NCBI GenBank assembly: GCA_028583605.1
Contig: CM053336.1
Location: 22,987,004-23,051,003, forward strand
Direction of reading: 5' to 3'
Length of the DNA: 64,000 nucleotides
Source: Dastarcus helophoroides
Taxonomy: Eukaryota > Arthropoda > Insecta > Coleoptera > Bothrideridae
Shown: in pieces, positions 47,600-58,863 of the stretch
Position numbering within the stretch: position 1 is the stretch's first letter
Layout of the letters: every line of letters begins with the position of its first letter
Position numbers and translations under genes: made by a program
The notes under the pieces: generated by a model
The model's input: only the letters and a program-made list of their open reading frames with translations
Databases searched by the model: none
Told to the model about the DNA's origin: nothing

Positions 47600-50500
47600 G
47601 TAAGTTCTAGTGATGCAGAAAGCAAAATTTCTTGTCTTGTTACCCAACTTCTTGCCTTGTCTTGCTGAGACTTTTTATCTAGCCAACTTCTTGCTGGGTT
47701 GATTCTTGTCTTGCTAGCAAGAGTCTTGCTCTTTTTTGTTCTTGCTGGCTTGTTTGTTTTGCGCATGAGGCGCAACAAAACCCATCCATAATTGATTGCG
47801 ACACGATCAGTTTAAAAAGTACAATTTGTAAAGATATGGGCTCTGAAAACAAAAACTCGCCCCTTATAGAAAAATCGAGATTCAGATTGAAAATTTCTAG
47901 AAAAAATTTTGATATTTAAACATAACACTCCAAATTAAAAACATTGTTTTAGTAATAATCTCGTGTATTTTGTTTCTGGATACCTACCTTATTCGCAAAG
48001 CCTGAAGGCCAAATTTTAAAATTTCAGTTAATATTTAAAATTTCAATTTTGAAACCATAATTTATAAAGTTTTTTTTTCATAAAGATTTAAAAAATTAGA
48101 AGAAAACACGTACAGTTTAAAAATTTTATTTGAACAATTTGAACTTTATTTGGAATTTAGAATTTTTCGCAATTTGGTGAATTTTTCAGTTAAAATGTTA
48201 ACTTCAGAATCGAATTTTTTAATGCTGCAGTTAAATTTTTCTGATATTGCAATAGGGTGCATTAAAATTGTAATTGAAATGTAGATTGAAACAGAAAATC
48301 AGACATTTTACAGTCAACATTGGATATTAAAATATTCTGAGAAAAATTTGCGTTTTTTCAAACATTTACAACTTTTCTTTAAATTCTATATTTTCAAAAG
48401 TCAACTCCTTTAGATTTGAACTTAAACATTCGACTTGGTTTTCAAAATTTCTTAAAAACAATATTTTCGAAATTTCGACAAAATTGAACTCTGAGATAGT
48501 TCGAATTTTTACGAAATTTACCTCGAAAATTTGCGACATGCCTTTTTCAAAATTTGGTTTTTTAAAATCTAGATTTTTTCTCGATTTCTTCGATATTATG
48601 TCTTTATATTAAATTTTTTTTTCAAATAGAATAATTTCTTAATCTAGATAAATTGATTAGAATTTTGTCTTTTAATAAAGAGTATTCTTATAATTTGACT
48701 ATTTTTGAAAATTTTATATTTAACGCCAAATATTCATTTTTTCTAAACATTTCATATTTTTCTTGAAATTTGTATTTTTTTGAAAATTTTAACCACATTT
48801 TGCACTTTTGAAAGTTCGACTCCTTTCGAAAAAATCAAGTTATTGAATTCCTGTGCAAAATAGCACTTATTTCCATGGAAATTCTTTTTTCTAGGAATTT
48901 CGTCTTTATTCGCAAAATTCTACTTTTTCTTTTTTGCTAAAATTATGTTTCTATTGAAAATATAGAATTCTTTTTTCGATTTCAACGTTTGTTTTTTAAA
49001 TTTCGACCGTTTTTTTCAAATTTTGTCCTTTTTTTGAAAATTTCGATCTTTTAGAATTTGTGCAGTGTTCGTTAGTGATGCAGAGAGCCCGGTTCATTCT
49101 CTTTCTACCTAATATCTTATCTTGTCTTGTTGAACAAGACCAGAAGTTAATTTAATTCTTGTCTTGCCTTTTTTTTTTTGATCTATTTTCTGTCTTGAGC
49201 AATGAGCAATGAGCCACAACAAAACGGATTCAGAATTGAGTGCAACACGATCAATTAAAAAGGTACATTATGTAAAGAGAAAATAAAACGATAAATTGGA
49301 GCTATGGACTCTGAAAACGAAAACCCACCCAAAATTTATAAAAAAAACTAGACTGAATATTTTCACAAAAAAAATCATATTTTAAGGTAGCACTGTAAAT
49401 TAAAAACATTGTTCTAGTAAGTTTTTTTTCTGGAATATCTATCTTCAACTCTGAGTTACAAACCCTCGAAATAAATAAATAAGTAAATAAATAAAATCCA
49501 TCCTATTCGCGAAATCTAAAGCTCAAATGACGGAATTTCAGCTTAAAATTAAAATTTCAATTTTGGAACCAAAATTTTCGACATTTTATTTTAATAAAGG
49601 TTCGAAAAATAATAAACTGAAAGAAAACGCTCAAAGTTTAAAGATTTTCTTTGGACACTTTAAACTTTGTCCGAAAACTGATAATAAAATTTAAATTTCT
49701 CAGTTAAAATTTTAAATTTAAATTTGTCAGTTACAATTTTAATTTCAGAGTCGAATCTTGCAATGATACATTCAAATTTTCCCAAAATTGCGATAGCATG
49801 TAGTAAACTTGTGAATTGAAATCTAAATGGAAATAGAAAAACTTAAGAATTGTGACAAAAATAAAAATCTCTGAAAAATTCAAAATGCTTTAAAAGATTT
49901 AAAAATGTTAAATTGGAAATTACAATATTCAGAGAAAGCTTTAAACCTCTGCAACTTTTTCCCAAATTCTGAATTTTCGAGAGTTCACTTTTTCACTTTT
50001 AAATTGATTTCAAAAAAAAGTCAAATTTCAAGAAAAATACAAAGTTTAAAAAAAAATTGATATTTGGCGTTGAATATAAAATTTTCAGAAATAGTCAAAT
50101 TATGAGAATACTTGTTAATAAAAAGACAAAATTTAAATTATTAATCTAAATTTTGAAATAAATCTAAAATTTAAAAAAGAGGAATTTGAAGAAAGAATTT
50201 AAGATAAAGATGTAATTTCCAAGAAATTGGGAAAAAATCTAAGTTTTAAAAAACGAAATCGAATTTAAAAAAAAAACGAAATTTTAAAAATGATATCGAG
50301 ACAAAGTTTTGAGGCAAATTTTTTAAAAATTCAAAGAGTCAACTTTTGTCGAAATTTCGAAAATATTTTTTAAGGAATTTGACCCTCGGAAATTCAGAAT
50401 TTGAGGAAAAGTTGCAAAGATTTGAAAAAAATCAAATTCTTCTTAGAAAATTGTAATTTCCAATTTCGACGTAAAATTTCTGATTTTCTATTTCAATCTA

Positions 50501-50960
50501 CATTTCAGTTACCACTTTACTGCATTTCATCGCAATCTCAGGAAAATTTAAGACTAACATTGAAAAATTCGATTCTAAAGATAAAATTTTAATTGAAAAA
50601 TTTAAATTTATCATCAAATGTAGAAAAATTTGAAATCCCAGATAAAGTTCAAAATTTTCAAATAAAATGTTTAAACTGTTTTAGTGCAACAGACTGGTCC
50701 TTGGTTATCTCAAGAAATACAAATCTTGTCCCCCGAAACCAAGAAAGAATAAAAAGCACAAAAATTGTCGCTTTCACTCTAACTGTTAGTGTTTACTTGC
50801 AGTTTGTAAACCATTAAATGTTTATTAAAAAAACGTTGAAAATTTTGGTTCCGAAATTGAAATTTTAAATTTAAACTGAAATTTTAAAATTTGATCTTCA
50901 GATTTCGTAAATAAGGTAGATATCCAGAAACAAAAAACACGAGATTATTTGTAAGATTGT
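47600..50960. repeat. Three-copy repeat: two direct, one inverted, forming ~0.9-kb arms
   Basis: Copy 1 (47600-49050) and copy 2 (49075-49980) are direct. Both start with a cttgtcttg-rich segment and contain caaaac, gattgcgacacgatca / gagtgcaacacgatca, atgggctctgaaaac / atggactctgaaaac. The segment 50955-50030 is an inverted copy of about 47950-48810 (aataatctcgtgt...ttgtttctggatacctacct against its complement; caaatattcattttt with attgatatttggcg). A transcript would fold into a very long hairpin. AT-rich throughout, with no real ORF. Confidence 0.7.
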
Positions 50961-50969
50961 AAGAAAAAT

Positions 50970-52280
50970 ATACCAGAAAAGATGAACAGCCAAAATACTA
51001 TCTATTGTCACGTGTGCGATCTAACTGTTCACTTTGCATGCGCCTGAATGACCGCAAGTTACTGGACTACGAACATTGCATTTCGAACTGATTTTCATTG
51101 CCATTTCTCACTCCACTTCACTTTGTTTCTTTTTATGATAAACCTTCTCTTATTTTGAATCAAAAACAAAAAGTTTTTCAACACATTTTTCTCTGTCTCG
51201 ATTTATAAAGTAGTCCGTAATTCCCCGATATTTTTGAAAGTTGCAAAAATGCAATTTTTGCGGCACCTGATATAAGTCGTATAATTTAACACAAATTGAC
51301 CAAATTGATGCTTTTCAAGAGAGATTATTAGTTGTATTTTAAATTCAAGTTTCGAGATTTTGTCAAAAAAATACTTTTTTTTGAGTTTTTAACCAAAATA
51401 TAAAGGCGGTCCACAATACCAAAATCTCCCCTACTCTTTTCTATTATGGTATTTGTTCTTGACATTTAACTAGTTAAATTGGTTTATTGTCTTCGAAAGT
51501 TTATTATATTCTTAACTCCTATTTTCTTTACAAAATATTGGTGATAATAATTACGATAACAATGATGTATTTTATGTGTTGCTTTATACAGTTTGGTTCA
51601 GGTACAACTTGCAATTTAAACATGATGGGCCAAAAAAAATTCCCCATTTTAGTTGGTTTTTTAGTTTTTATTTTGTTATTAGTGGGTTATTTTTTTCCCA
51701 ATTTTTATAAACAATGCAATAATGCATAAGCTTTTAAATACTCTAGTCAAAAGTATTTTAACCCCAATCAATTTTTTTATAGAGGGTCTTAGCATTTTGA
51801 GTGTTTCGTAAAAAAATAAGAATTTGCATGAACGTATTAAAAAGATCTAACAGTAAGTGCATTTTTTGTCATTTTTTGAAATACTTTTATTTTAGTCAGC
51901 TTTATAAATATTTTAGTGACGTCGTTCACAATAACATTTCATTGGAAATTTCGTGAACGATTTTTCAAGCTTCCAATTCTATATGCAAAGCACAATTTAT
52001 AATGCGTCAAAAAAAAAATAACTTTTTTATTATCACAGTTATATTCAATAATTGATGGATTTTTGCCAAAGTTTGACAAGTGAACTGAACTCAACACATT
52101 TTGCCGTACAATTTCGATATTTTCTTCTACTTTTACAAATTTGTCACATTCTTTCTTTTTTGATTCGGTAATCTTCATCTTTTTTTTTAAATTTTTTCAA
52201 CAAACGAGCTAGAGACCTTATCGCAATTTCCTTACTTTATTTTATTTAGATAAATATTTTTTTAATTTAATACATGTTAA
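50970..52280. other. No gene recognised
   Basis: The last exon of the minus-strand OR gene 4 should lie between here and 52860, or further left, but was not found. Two frames are open: 51487-51729 (+), hydrophobic and AT-driven, and 52178-51939 (-), 79 codons with KKKECDKFVKVEENIEIVRQ, a possible coiled or TE-derived segment. Neither was recognised. Confidence 0.35.
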
Positions 52281-52660
52281 TTAATTACACGCAACAAAGT
52301 AATTGTGTTTGGAATCGAACATTTTAGTGCAATCCGAAGTAATCTCATAAACTGTGTTTGTCATTGAATTATTGAGAATTGGGAATGAATGCTTCACACT
52401 TGAAATAATATCAACAGAGTCAACAGTTCCATAAATGTTGCGATCAACTCTAGAAAAAAGTGTTCGTCTGAAAATAGATAATTTCTTTATTTTTCAACTA
52501 TCACGCAAGAAAATTTGAATAAGGTTTCAATATTCATACATAAATAAAAATGATTTAATCTGGTCTATTGGCTGTTCACTGTAACAATTGGTACCGAGTT
52601 CTAATTATGTGAGCTCAACTCGATCGTGGCTAATTTTATTTATTATGTTAATTATTAAAA
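52281..52660 (-). repeat. Dispersed repeat family R1, copy B, with open frame
   Basis: Shared with 56930-57480 and 13636-14235. On the minus strand an AG-preceded frame from about 52468 to taa at 52281 is open for some 60 codons (RNIYGTVDSVDIISSVKH... NNSMTNTVYEITSDCTKM). It lacks the 3' portion that follows in the other copies. Confidence 0.6.
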
Positions 52661-52859
52661 TTTTAGTAAACGAATTGTAACCAAAGACTGTATAATCAAA
52701 TTTAATTATTATGTGATAAGACCAATACCTACAAAAAAATTCTGTCAACCTGAATTACCCTGTTATGAAACATTTTCCATTATTTTCAAATAAAACTCCA
52801 CAAATTAAACTGGCAATTACTTTGTTTTATTTTTAATATTAGTTGGCAGAAATACTTAC

Positions 52860-53012
52860 GGTTGTTATTAAAGTGTAATCAATTTGAAACACATATTTTG
52901 CAATGCATATCGGCTCGTTTGTGTTTAAAAGAAACATTATAAGTAAATACTTATTATGCTTATTCCACTCATAATATGGTAAGTGGCCCAAAGTCGTAAA
53001 CAACAAGATTGA
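52860..53012 (-). CDS. OR gene 4 exon 5
   Basis: 153 nt from tttttcag to gtaagt. Contains LPYYEWNKHNKYLLIMFLLN then EPICIAKYVFQID, colinear with exon 5 of genes 1 and 2. Confidence 0.88.
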
Positions 53013-56000
53013 CTGAAAAATTAATAATTTAATAAATATTTGATGATATTTTTCCAGTCCACCTTATTAACGAGTATTTGGCCGGATAACGCATATAAAT
53101 ATATGCATACAGAAGTGTTGATGAGGAACCAAAAAACCAGACATGAATTTGCTTCCTCCTGAAAAAATATATATTTAAAACAAACTCTTCCTGAAACTGT
53201 TTACTATTAACTCAGTGAATGAACAATGAAAAAAATAATAAACTAGTTTGAAAGGTATGTTACTTATGAACTGAACTTGGCCTATCTAAATTGTCCTCAA
53301 TACACTGGCCGACGAAAAAATATGTTTTTATTGTAACATAAAGCTGAATAGCATATTGTAGTAGAATGATCCTACCTAAATACATAAGTAAAATTTGTTT
53401 GTTATATTAAACAAACCAAATGCAAATTAATACCTTTAAATTTCATTAAAGAAACGACTTTAAAAGTTTTTTAATCCTATATATCGACTATATTTATAAT
53501 TTACATTAAATTAAAAGAGAAGAAACCAAACACCCAGAATATTTAGTTGAAACGTTCTCATTTTATTTTCTCCACTTAGGAGGGAGTCACATCTTTTCTC
53601 TCTAAAAACATGGTTGGTTTCTGTCGTCCTTTATTTAGTTGGAACATATTTTTTTATTTTTTTCCTTCATGATGTCACATCTTCTCTCTTCAGAAACCAA
53701 TATTGATCATCCATCTGGCTGATTCCTGTAGCCCTTTGCACTGAATTTTCATTGTCCTGATATTTTGACGAAAGGTTTTACCTTGCACCTGGCTGACAGC
53801 CCCAAAATTTTCGAGAAAAAATAATAAATAGGACTGGAGAAAGCGATTTGAAAGTTTCTTAAAAGTTCATTAATTATTTATTCATAGTTTGCATTCATAT
53901 TGTTGCCTAAAAAGTCTCTCTCTATACTTACAAATAAATCCAAAGCTCTGAGTTCTTGTGTGATGAGCTTTTCTTTGAAATTAACATCGTCGAGCAATTT
54001 TCTAATGCACAGCCCAATAAAATTGCCCTTTTTTAATGTGGCCTAAATTAACTAAAGAAAGGCTTGCTTTGGATCGGTTTCTTCGAAAAAAATATTTTGT
54101 CAATCTATAGGTGCAATCGTTACTGGTAAGTCATCATTGTGAGCAACAAGTCCTATGACAGAAGGCAAATCCGGAAATTTGATCTTGCGCTTTCCTTTTT
54201 TGAAATAACCTTCAGCTCTTCTCAAATACCAATCATCAGTATGACTGATAAACTCGTTTCATAACATTGAACTGCAAAGCTATACTTTTTTATTAGTTTT
54301 CATCCAGTGCCCCATTTAAAAGCTTCGGCGGTAGCAGCACATATGGGAAGCCTATTATTTGGCTTAATCTCATATTAAAATAGTTACAAAATACATAAAA
54401 TAGGTTTTTTCACATTTTGAAAAAATACTCTGACTTGTACCTTTACCGAAAATTCTTTTCAAATACAAGAACGTTTATCAAAAGAAATTTTGCAACTGCA
54501 GCGCGTTTTAGCTGAAAATTTCGTCGTTGAAAATACTTTACTATACACATAACCACTCAATTCCAAATTCAAAAGAAGACCGAATAAGCGATTAAGTTAA
54601 ATGTTACAAATAAAACAATTTAGGTCATCTTTTTGTTGTAAAATACACCCATTTTAAATGACACTTCATAAAATTTACCATCTTCAAATTCAAAGAGGAT
54701 CTGACGGGGCTCACTAAAATCTGGAACGTGTTAAAGCTCTATGAATGTTTTTCTGTATCAGAAAGGTATTAGCATTGTAAAAATAATCTTCTGGACTGTC
54801 TTACAAAGATCGTGTCGACCAGAGATATTGAAATGTTTTATTTATGCTGGAATTTTGCTGGATTTACTTACAACGAAAAATAATGAAACTAGAAAGGTTA
54901 TAACTCCAATACCAAACGGAACTCCTATAAGTATTGAAATAAAGACAGAATCAGTTAAATCCCTGCAATACCTGAAAACAATAAAATTAAAGTTGAATTT
55001 AAAGGTAGAATCTGCAAGAACATTAACACAATTACAAACGGTATGTTGTTTCATTTGGAGTATGTACAATTGCAATTGTTAGTTTTAAAAGATAAAGTAA
55101 GCAATTTATAAAGCAGCACAATTTGCTTTGCAAATGAAACCAGCTGAAATTTGAGAAATCGAGAAATAATTTTTCTGGTTTTTTAAATGGTCTTTATTTT
55201 GCTAGATTTTTTTTTATTTAACTATATCCAATCGCAAACATTGTCAAATTTGGAAGCTGACAATGTGTTTGTTAATTTAAAAAGTTTTAAAACAAAACAT
55301 TTTGCAAAAAAAGAAGGACAAGCATTATTAATTATGCAAGTAGAAAATAACCTTAATTGCAATAGCACTGTCATGTAAATGTTAATATGTAGAATAACAC
55401 TAATATATTTAATATAGTTGAACTTTTTTATGTGCAGCTACTTATAGTTAGTATTAGTTCAGCATCTGTGGTTGCTTTTTTAAATCATTGAAAAAAGCAA
55501 CAATTTGCTTATCGCATTTGGGTTCGCATATACCAAAGTGACGTTATCAATTAAGATCGAAACCGTTCTTTGGTTTCGTGGATAAATTTAATAAACAACT
55601 CGTCTAACTGTATGTGCATTGAAGCATTATTTGTGAAGAGTAATTTCAGTAATTTTTATCCCTATGTATTTCAACAGCTTACCGTTTTACCTTCCTGTGA
55701 AGTTCCACACATTCCAATAAGGTAACAGTAATATGCTTTTGATAGACTTTATTTTCAAATTTGCGCGCATTTTTGCGAAATTTTTTGCTAATATGTTCCA
55801 ACTTATACTGTAGCAGAGCAAGATACTTAACAGGGTACAAGCAAATATTTAACGCGCAGTAGGGCAAAGTAAACGTGTGAAATAATGCCGCCAGTATGCA
55901 AAGACCATATAACCAACACATTAGTAGCGATATAGACGAACAGTTTTCTTGAAAAAACTTGTAAAAGTAGATAAACGTCTTGGATGCGTTGAAATTATTC

Positions 56001-58863
56001 GTTCCGGGTAGTAAAAGGAGCGATGCAACACAAAGGGATATCATGTGAACGATATACAATTTTTTAATGGCCATGCAAGTTAATATATGCTTGTCATACA
56101 AAAAGCGATTTTGAGCGTCTTGTTCCCATGATAAAGTGGAGAAGTTTAGTAGAGTTTTGTTGAAGATATTTCTCCGATACCATGCCGAGAAAAAGCTTTC
56201 AAGTATCTGAAAGAAATACCACATATTTAGCTACTACTTGGTCTTTTACAGCTCTGTACCTAAAAGAAAAAAACGGAAATCTTATAATCTCATTTTCGTG
56301 TCCGCTTGTCCGTCTGTTATAAAGAGGTTTTCCTCAAAAACTATATAACGTAAAAATGACAAATTTTGCACAGCGTTACTTCTCGATGACACACGCAAAA
56401 TACCAAAAATTTTGTATAATTAGAATGGAGGTACAGTAGACTCCCGCCAAAGTTGCGCTCACCGGACTGGATCGACCGTTAAAGTTGCTACTCCCCTGCT
56501 ATTGTCGAAAAATGTATATGTTGTATTGCTCCATGTGCGGTTGAATGGGTTATTCAAAAGTGGCGTTAAAACTCGGAAGTCTAATTCGTCGTTCGAAAAT
56601 TAGAGAGGGGGAATATCCGCGCAACTTTAGGGATCGTATTTTGTCAACTTTAACGAGCTGACAACTTTAACGAGCGCAACTTTAACGGAAGTCGACAGTA
56701 ATTTGGTCTCCAAAAATCAACTTTTAGTTAATCTTTTATGTAAGGTATCATTTAAAAGAACTACCTCCTTTCAATTTTCGGTGCAATTATCTTAAAGATA
56801 TAAGTCAAAATGTGCCAGAAATGATCGTACCCCCCTTGTTCTTCTAGGTTTCTAAAGATAAAATTTAAATTTTAATAGGGTTAGTAAATATTGGGCCATA
56901 GATTATCAAAAACCTGCAGGTTTTTTCAATAACGTAATAGTTGTTGTTAAAAAAAATATTTTGTGGAAAAATATAGGTGCTCGCGTTCAAAGGCCTTTGA
57001 CCATATAGTAAAAACTTTTTTTAAATAAAAAACTTCATTTAGCTGCAAGATAGAATAAAGATGAAATTTGTCCGTTACATAATTTTATTTAGAAGGACAT
57101 TTTCGGAGTTGGCATTAGTTTATTAAAATTCCCCCAATGCAGTTATTGTGGTTGAAATCGGACATTTTAGAGCAATGCAAGGCGATCTCATAAGCTGTGT
57201 TAGTCGTCGATTTATTGATAATTTTCAATAAATGCTTTTTATCTAAGACATTATCAACACAGTCATCAATTCCATAAATATTTAAATTCATTGTAGAAAA
57301 AATGTCTCAAAATTGACAATATTTTTATTTTACAATTATAACACAAAAACATTGAATAAAATTTCAAATTCATACATAAGTAAAAACGACTTAATTTGGT
57401 TTATTTTATTTTATTTTATTGCAAGCCCGACTCGCTTTTGGCTTTTTCTTTAGCTGATCACTGACTCGAAATTTCATGTATATGTTTAAATAACTACAAG
57501 AAACCAAAAATAAAAAAACAACAAAGCTTTAACAATTTAAGCTCTGCTTGTTGGTAAGTTTCTTAAGATTTATAGTAATCTAAATGGTGTTTAAGCAATC
57601 GTGGAATCTAAAAAACAATGTCTTTCCCGCACCGCTAATGACAGGATAAAAATCAAGCTCAAAAAGAAAAAACTAAATAAAGTAACAGACAATTGTGAAA
57701 CAAAATTAGTAATTATGAATTTTTCCTTTTTCCAAGACAAGAGCTTGTGACATCTTACGATCTGATACAAAAACTAGATATGAACTTGGATAAGTGTAAG
57801 AGTAAACGGTGGATTAAATAAATGTACGAGGGTTGTCCGATAAGCACTTAGCCTACAAAAGAAAAACGAAAATTTTGGAAAAGTGGTGATTTCTTTCTCT
57901 ACGTAGTCTTCTTTAAACTCGATACACTTGACCCAGCGATGCTCCAACTTCTTTAACCCGTCTGAAAAATACGTTTTATCGATGCCTGCAAAGTAGGCCT
58001 CCGTGGTGGCTATGACCTCCTAATTCGACCCAAATTTTTGTCCGCCGAGAGACTTTTTTAAATTTGGAAATAAATAGAAGTCGCACTGGACCAAATCTAG
58101 AGAATATGGTGGATAGGGCAGCAGTTCGTAGCCTAATTCGACCAATTTGACCGTGGCGAGGGCGGAGGTGTGAGCCGGTGCGTTGTCATTGTGGAAGATC
58201 ACTTTTTTCTTCGCCAAATGGGGCCGTTCTTTCTGCAATTCAGCATCGAGTCGGCCCAATGATTCGGCATAGTACAGCCCTGTGATTATTTTGCCCTTCT
58301 CCAAAACTACGAGTCCAATTCGGCTGAAGTTTTGATAGTAGCCGTCTACGAGAACGTACTGCACGGTAGTAAATTTCTCTTGCGATATTGGCGCCATCGG
58401 GGGGTGAGGCTAAGTACTTATCGAACGTCCCTCGTACATCTAATTTCTCATCATCTATAGTATTTGCAATTGAATAATATTTTCAAAATTCTTGATTATT
58501 TTAAAAATGATTACGTCCCGAATTATGAAATTGTTTAGGTGTTAACATTGCTTGTAAGATATATGCTATAACCACAAATGTACTTACAAATGACGTTGCT
58601 AGACAAAATGGCACGTAATTAAATAAAACGGAAACGTCAGTTGTGTATAAAAATAGGTAAGCTGTTAACAATATGTTTAAAAGGTGAAAGCAGACAGTGC
58701 AGAGAGATATGGCACGGCCTAATTTTGACTCGCCGATCCAGAAAAATATAATGTACATAAGAAAATCCAATGGATTCCCTAAAACGATAAATCATCCTCA
58801 ACATTTAAATATTCTGAGTACAATATTTTTATACTTTAATAATTACTCACTATTGGGAATCAT
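52860..58863 (-). CDS. Odorant receptor, OR gene 4, minus strand, last exon not found
   Basis: Divergent member of the same OR subfamily. Exons in transcript order: 58863-58851, 58778-58588, 56206-55683, 54971-54872, 53158-53063, 53012-52860. They join in frame for 1077 nt (359 codons), and exons of 100, 96 and 153 nt exactly match the other genes. The start MIPNRNPLDFLMYIIFFW comes from a 13-nt first exon with a strong GTGAGT donor. That start is inferred, because the frame is closed upstream of the 58778 acceptor. TM1 and TM2 lie in exon 1b, TM3-4 in exon 2 (WYRRNIFNKTLLNFSTLSW), TM5 in exon 3 and TM6 in exon 4. Exon 5 has LGHLPYYEWNKHNKYLLIMF. The ~25-codon last exon was not identified below 52860. 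A weak candidate near 52690-52655 (SLVTIRLLKF then taa) lacks the LKPVS motif. Confidence 0.8.
53063..53158 (-). CDS. OR gene 4 exon 4 (TM6)
   Basis: 96 nt, EEANSCLVFWFLINTSV onward to GQILVNK, matching GQQVTDQ in gene 2. The donor gtggac is weak but GT. Confidence 0.75.
53500..54420 (-). pseudogene. Relic of an arthropod repeat-encoded protein, in an OR gene 4 intron
   Basis: Minus strand from about 54340: KWGTG, then (after stops) DDWYLRRAEGYFKKGKRKIK, FPDLPSVIGLVAHNDDLPVT. This matches the domain seen at 59660-61110, a family found in many copies in arthropod genomes and probably carried by a transposon (from memory). Heavily decayed. It lies between exons 3 and 4 of OR gene 4. Confidence 0.45.
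54872..54971 (-). CDS. OR gene 4 exon 3 (TM5)
   Basis: 100 nt; the first base completes Arg. YCRDLTDSVFISILIGVPFG onward to FFV. Acceptor ttttcag, donor gtaagt. Confidence 0.85.
55532..55574 (+). repeat. Decayed hammerhead motif of Penelope type
   Basis: accaaa, gtgacgt (core ctgacga with two changes), degraded stem II, gatcgaaaccgttc, tttggt. Same layout as 30873-30915, but core bases C3 and A9 are lost, so it is not expected to be active. Lies in intron 2 of OR gene 4 (opposite strand). Confidence 0.55.
55683..56206 (-). CDS. OR gene 4 exon 2
   Basis: 524 nt after acceptor tctttcag, starting ILESFFSAWYRRNIF and ending in a split codon cg|g before gtaagc. Twelve codons longer than gene 2 exon 2. 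Contains TLPYCALNICLYPVKYL and HITVTLLECVELHRKVK. Confidence 0.85.
56285..57480 (-). repeat. Dispersed repeat family R1, copy C (longest)
   Basis: Combines the tccgcttgtccgtctgttat block seen at 11800, the 56840-57120 block seen at 1690 and 13640, and the open-frame block seen at 52281. On the minus strand 57312-57115 is open: NLNIYGIDDCVDNVLDKKHL, then INKSTTNTAYEIALHCSKMS, to taa. It is interrupted by a pogo-type element. It lies in the intron between exons 1b and 2 of OR gene 4. Confidence 0.65.
56434..56698. mobile_element. pogo/Tigger-type MITE (265 bp)
   Basis: TA-flanked ends cagtagactcccgccaaagt and the complement of cagtcgacttccgttaaagt continue to tgcgctc. GC-richer core with repeated caactttaacga. 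No coding capacity. Confidence 0.75.
57837..58434 (-). mobile_element. Internally deleted mariner element (598 bp)
   Basis: TA-flanked inverted ends cgagggttgtccgataagca and the complement of cgagggacgttcgataagta. Minus strand 58397-58020 keeps only the C-terminal half of the transposase: VLEKGKIITGLYYAE, then IFHNDNAPAHTS with the second catalytic Asp intact, and LDLVQCDFYLFP for the third. The DNA-binding half and first catalytic block are gone. A different lineage from 35952-37234 by its termini. In an intron of OR gene 4. Confidence 0.88.
58588..58778 (-). CDS. OR gene 4 exon 1b
   Basis: 191 nt between cgttttag and gtaagt, ending NYVPFCLATSF, which aligns with FCLGELY of gene 2. Phase 0 at the 3' end. 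Confidence 0.75.
58851..58863 (-). CDS. OR gene 4 exon 1a (start, 13 nt)
   Basis: atg att ccc aat a, followed by gtgagt. Joining to 58778 gives MIPNRNPLDF, similar in position to the VEDPLQV run before TM1 in gene 2. The intron would be 72 nt. Confidence 0.5.

Noticed and set aside
47587..47778. 63-codon minus-strand frame rich in K, R and S
   Set aside because: Translation of the cttgtcttg repeat; low-complexity.
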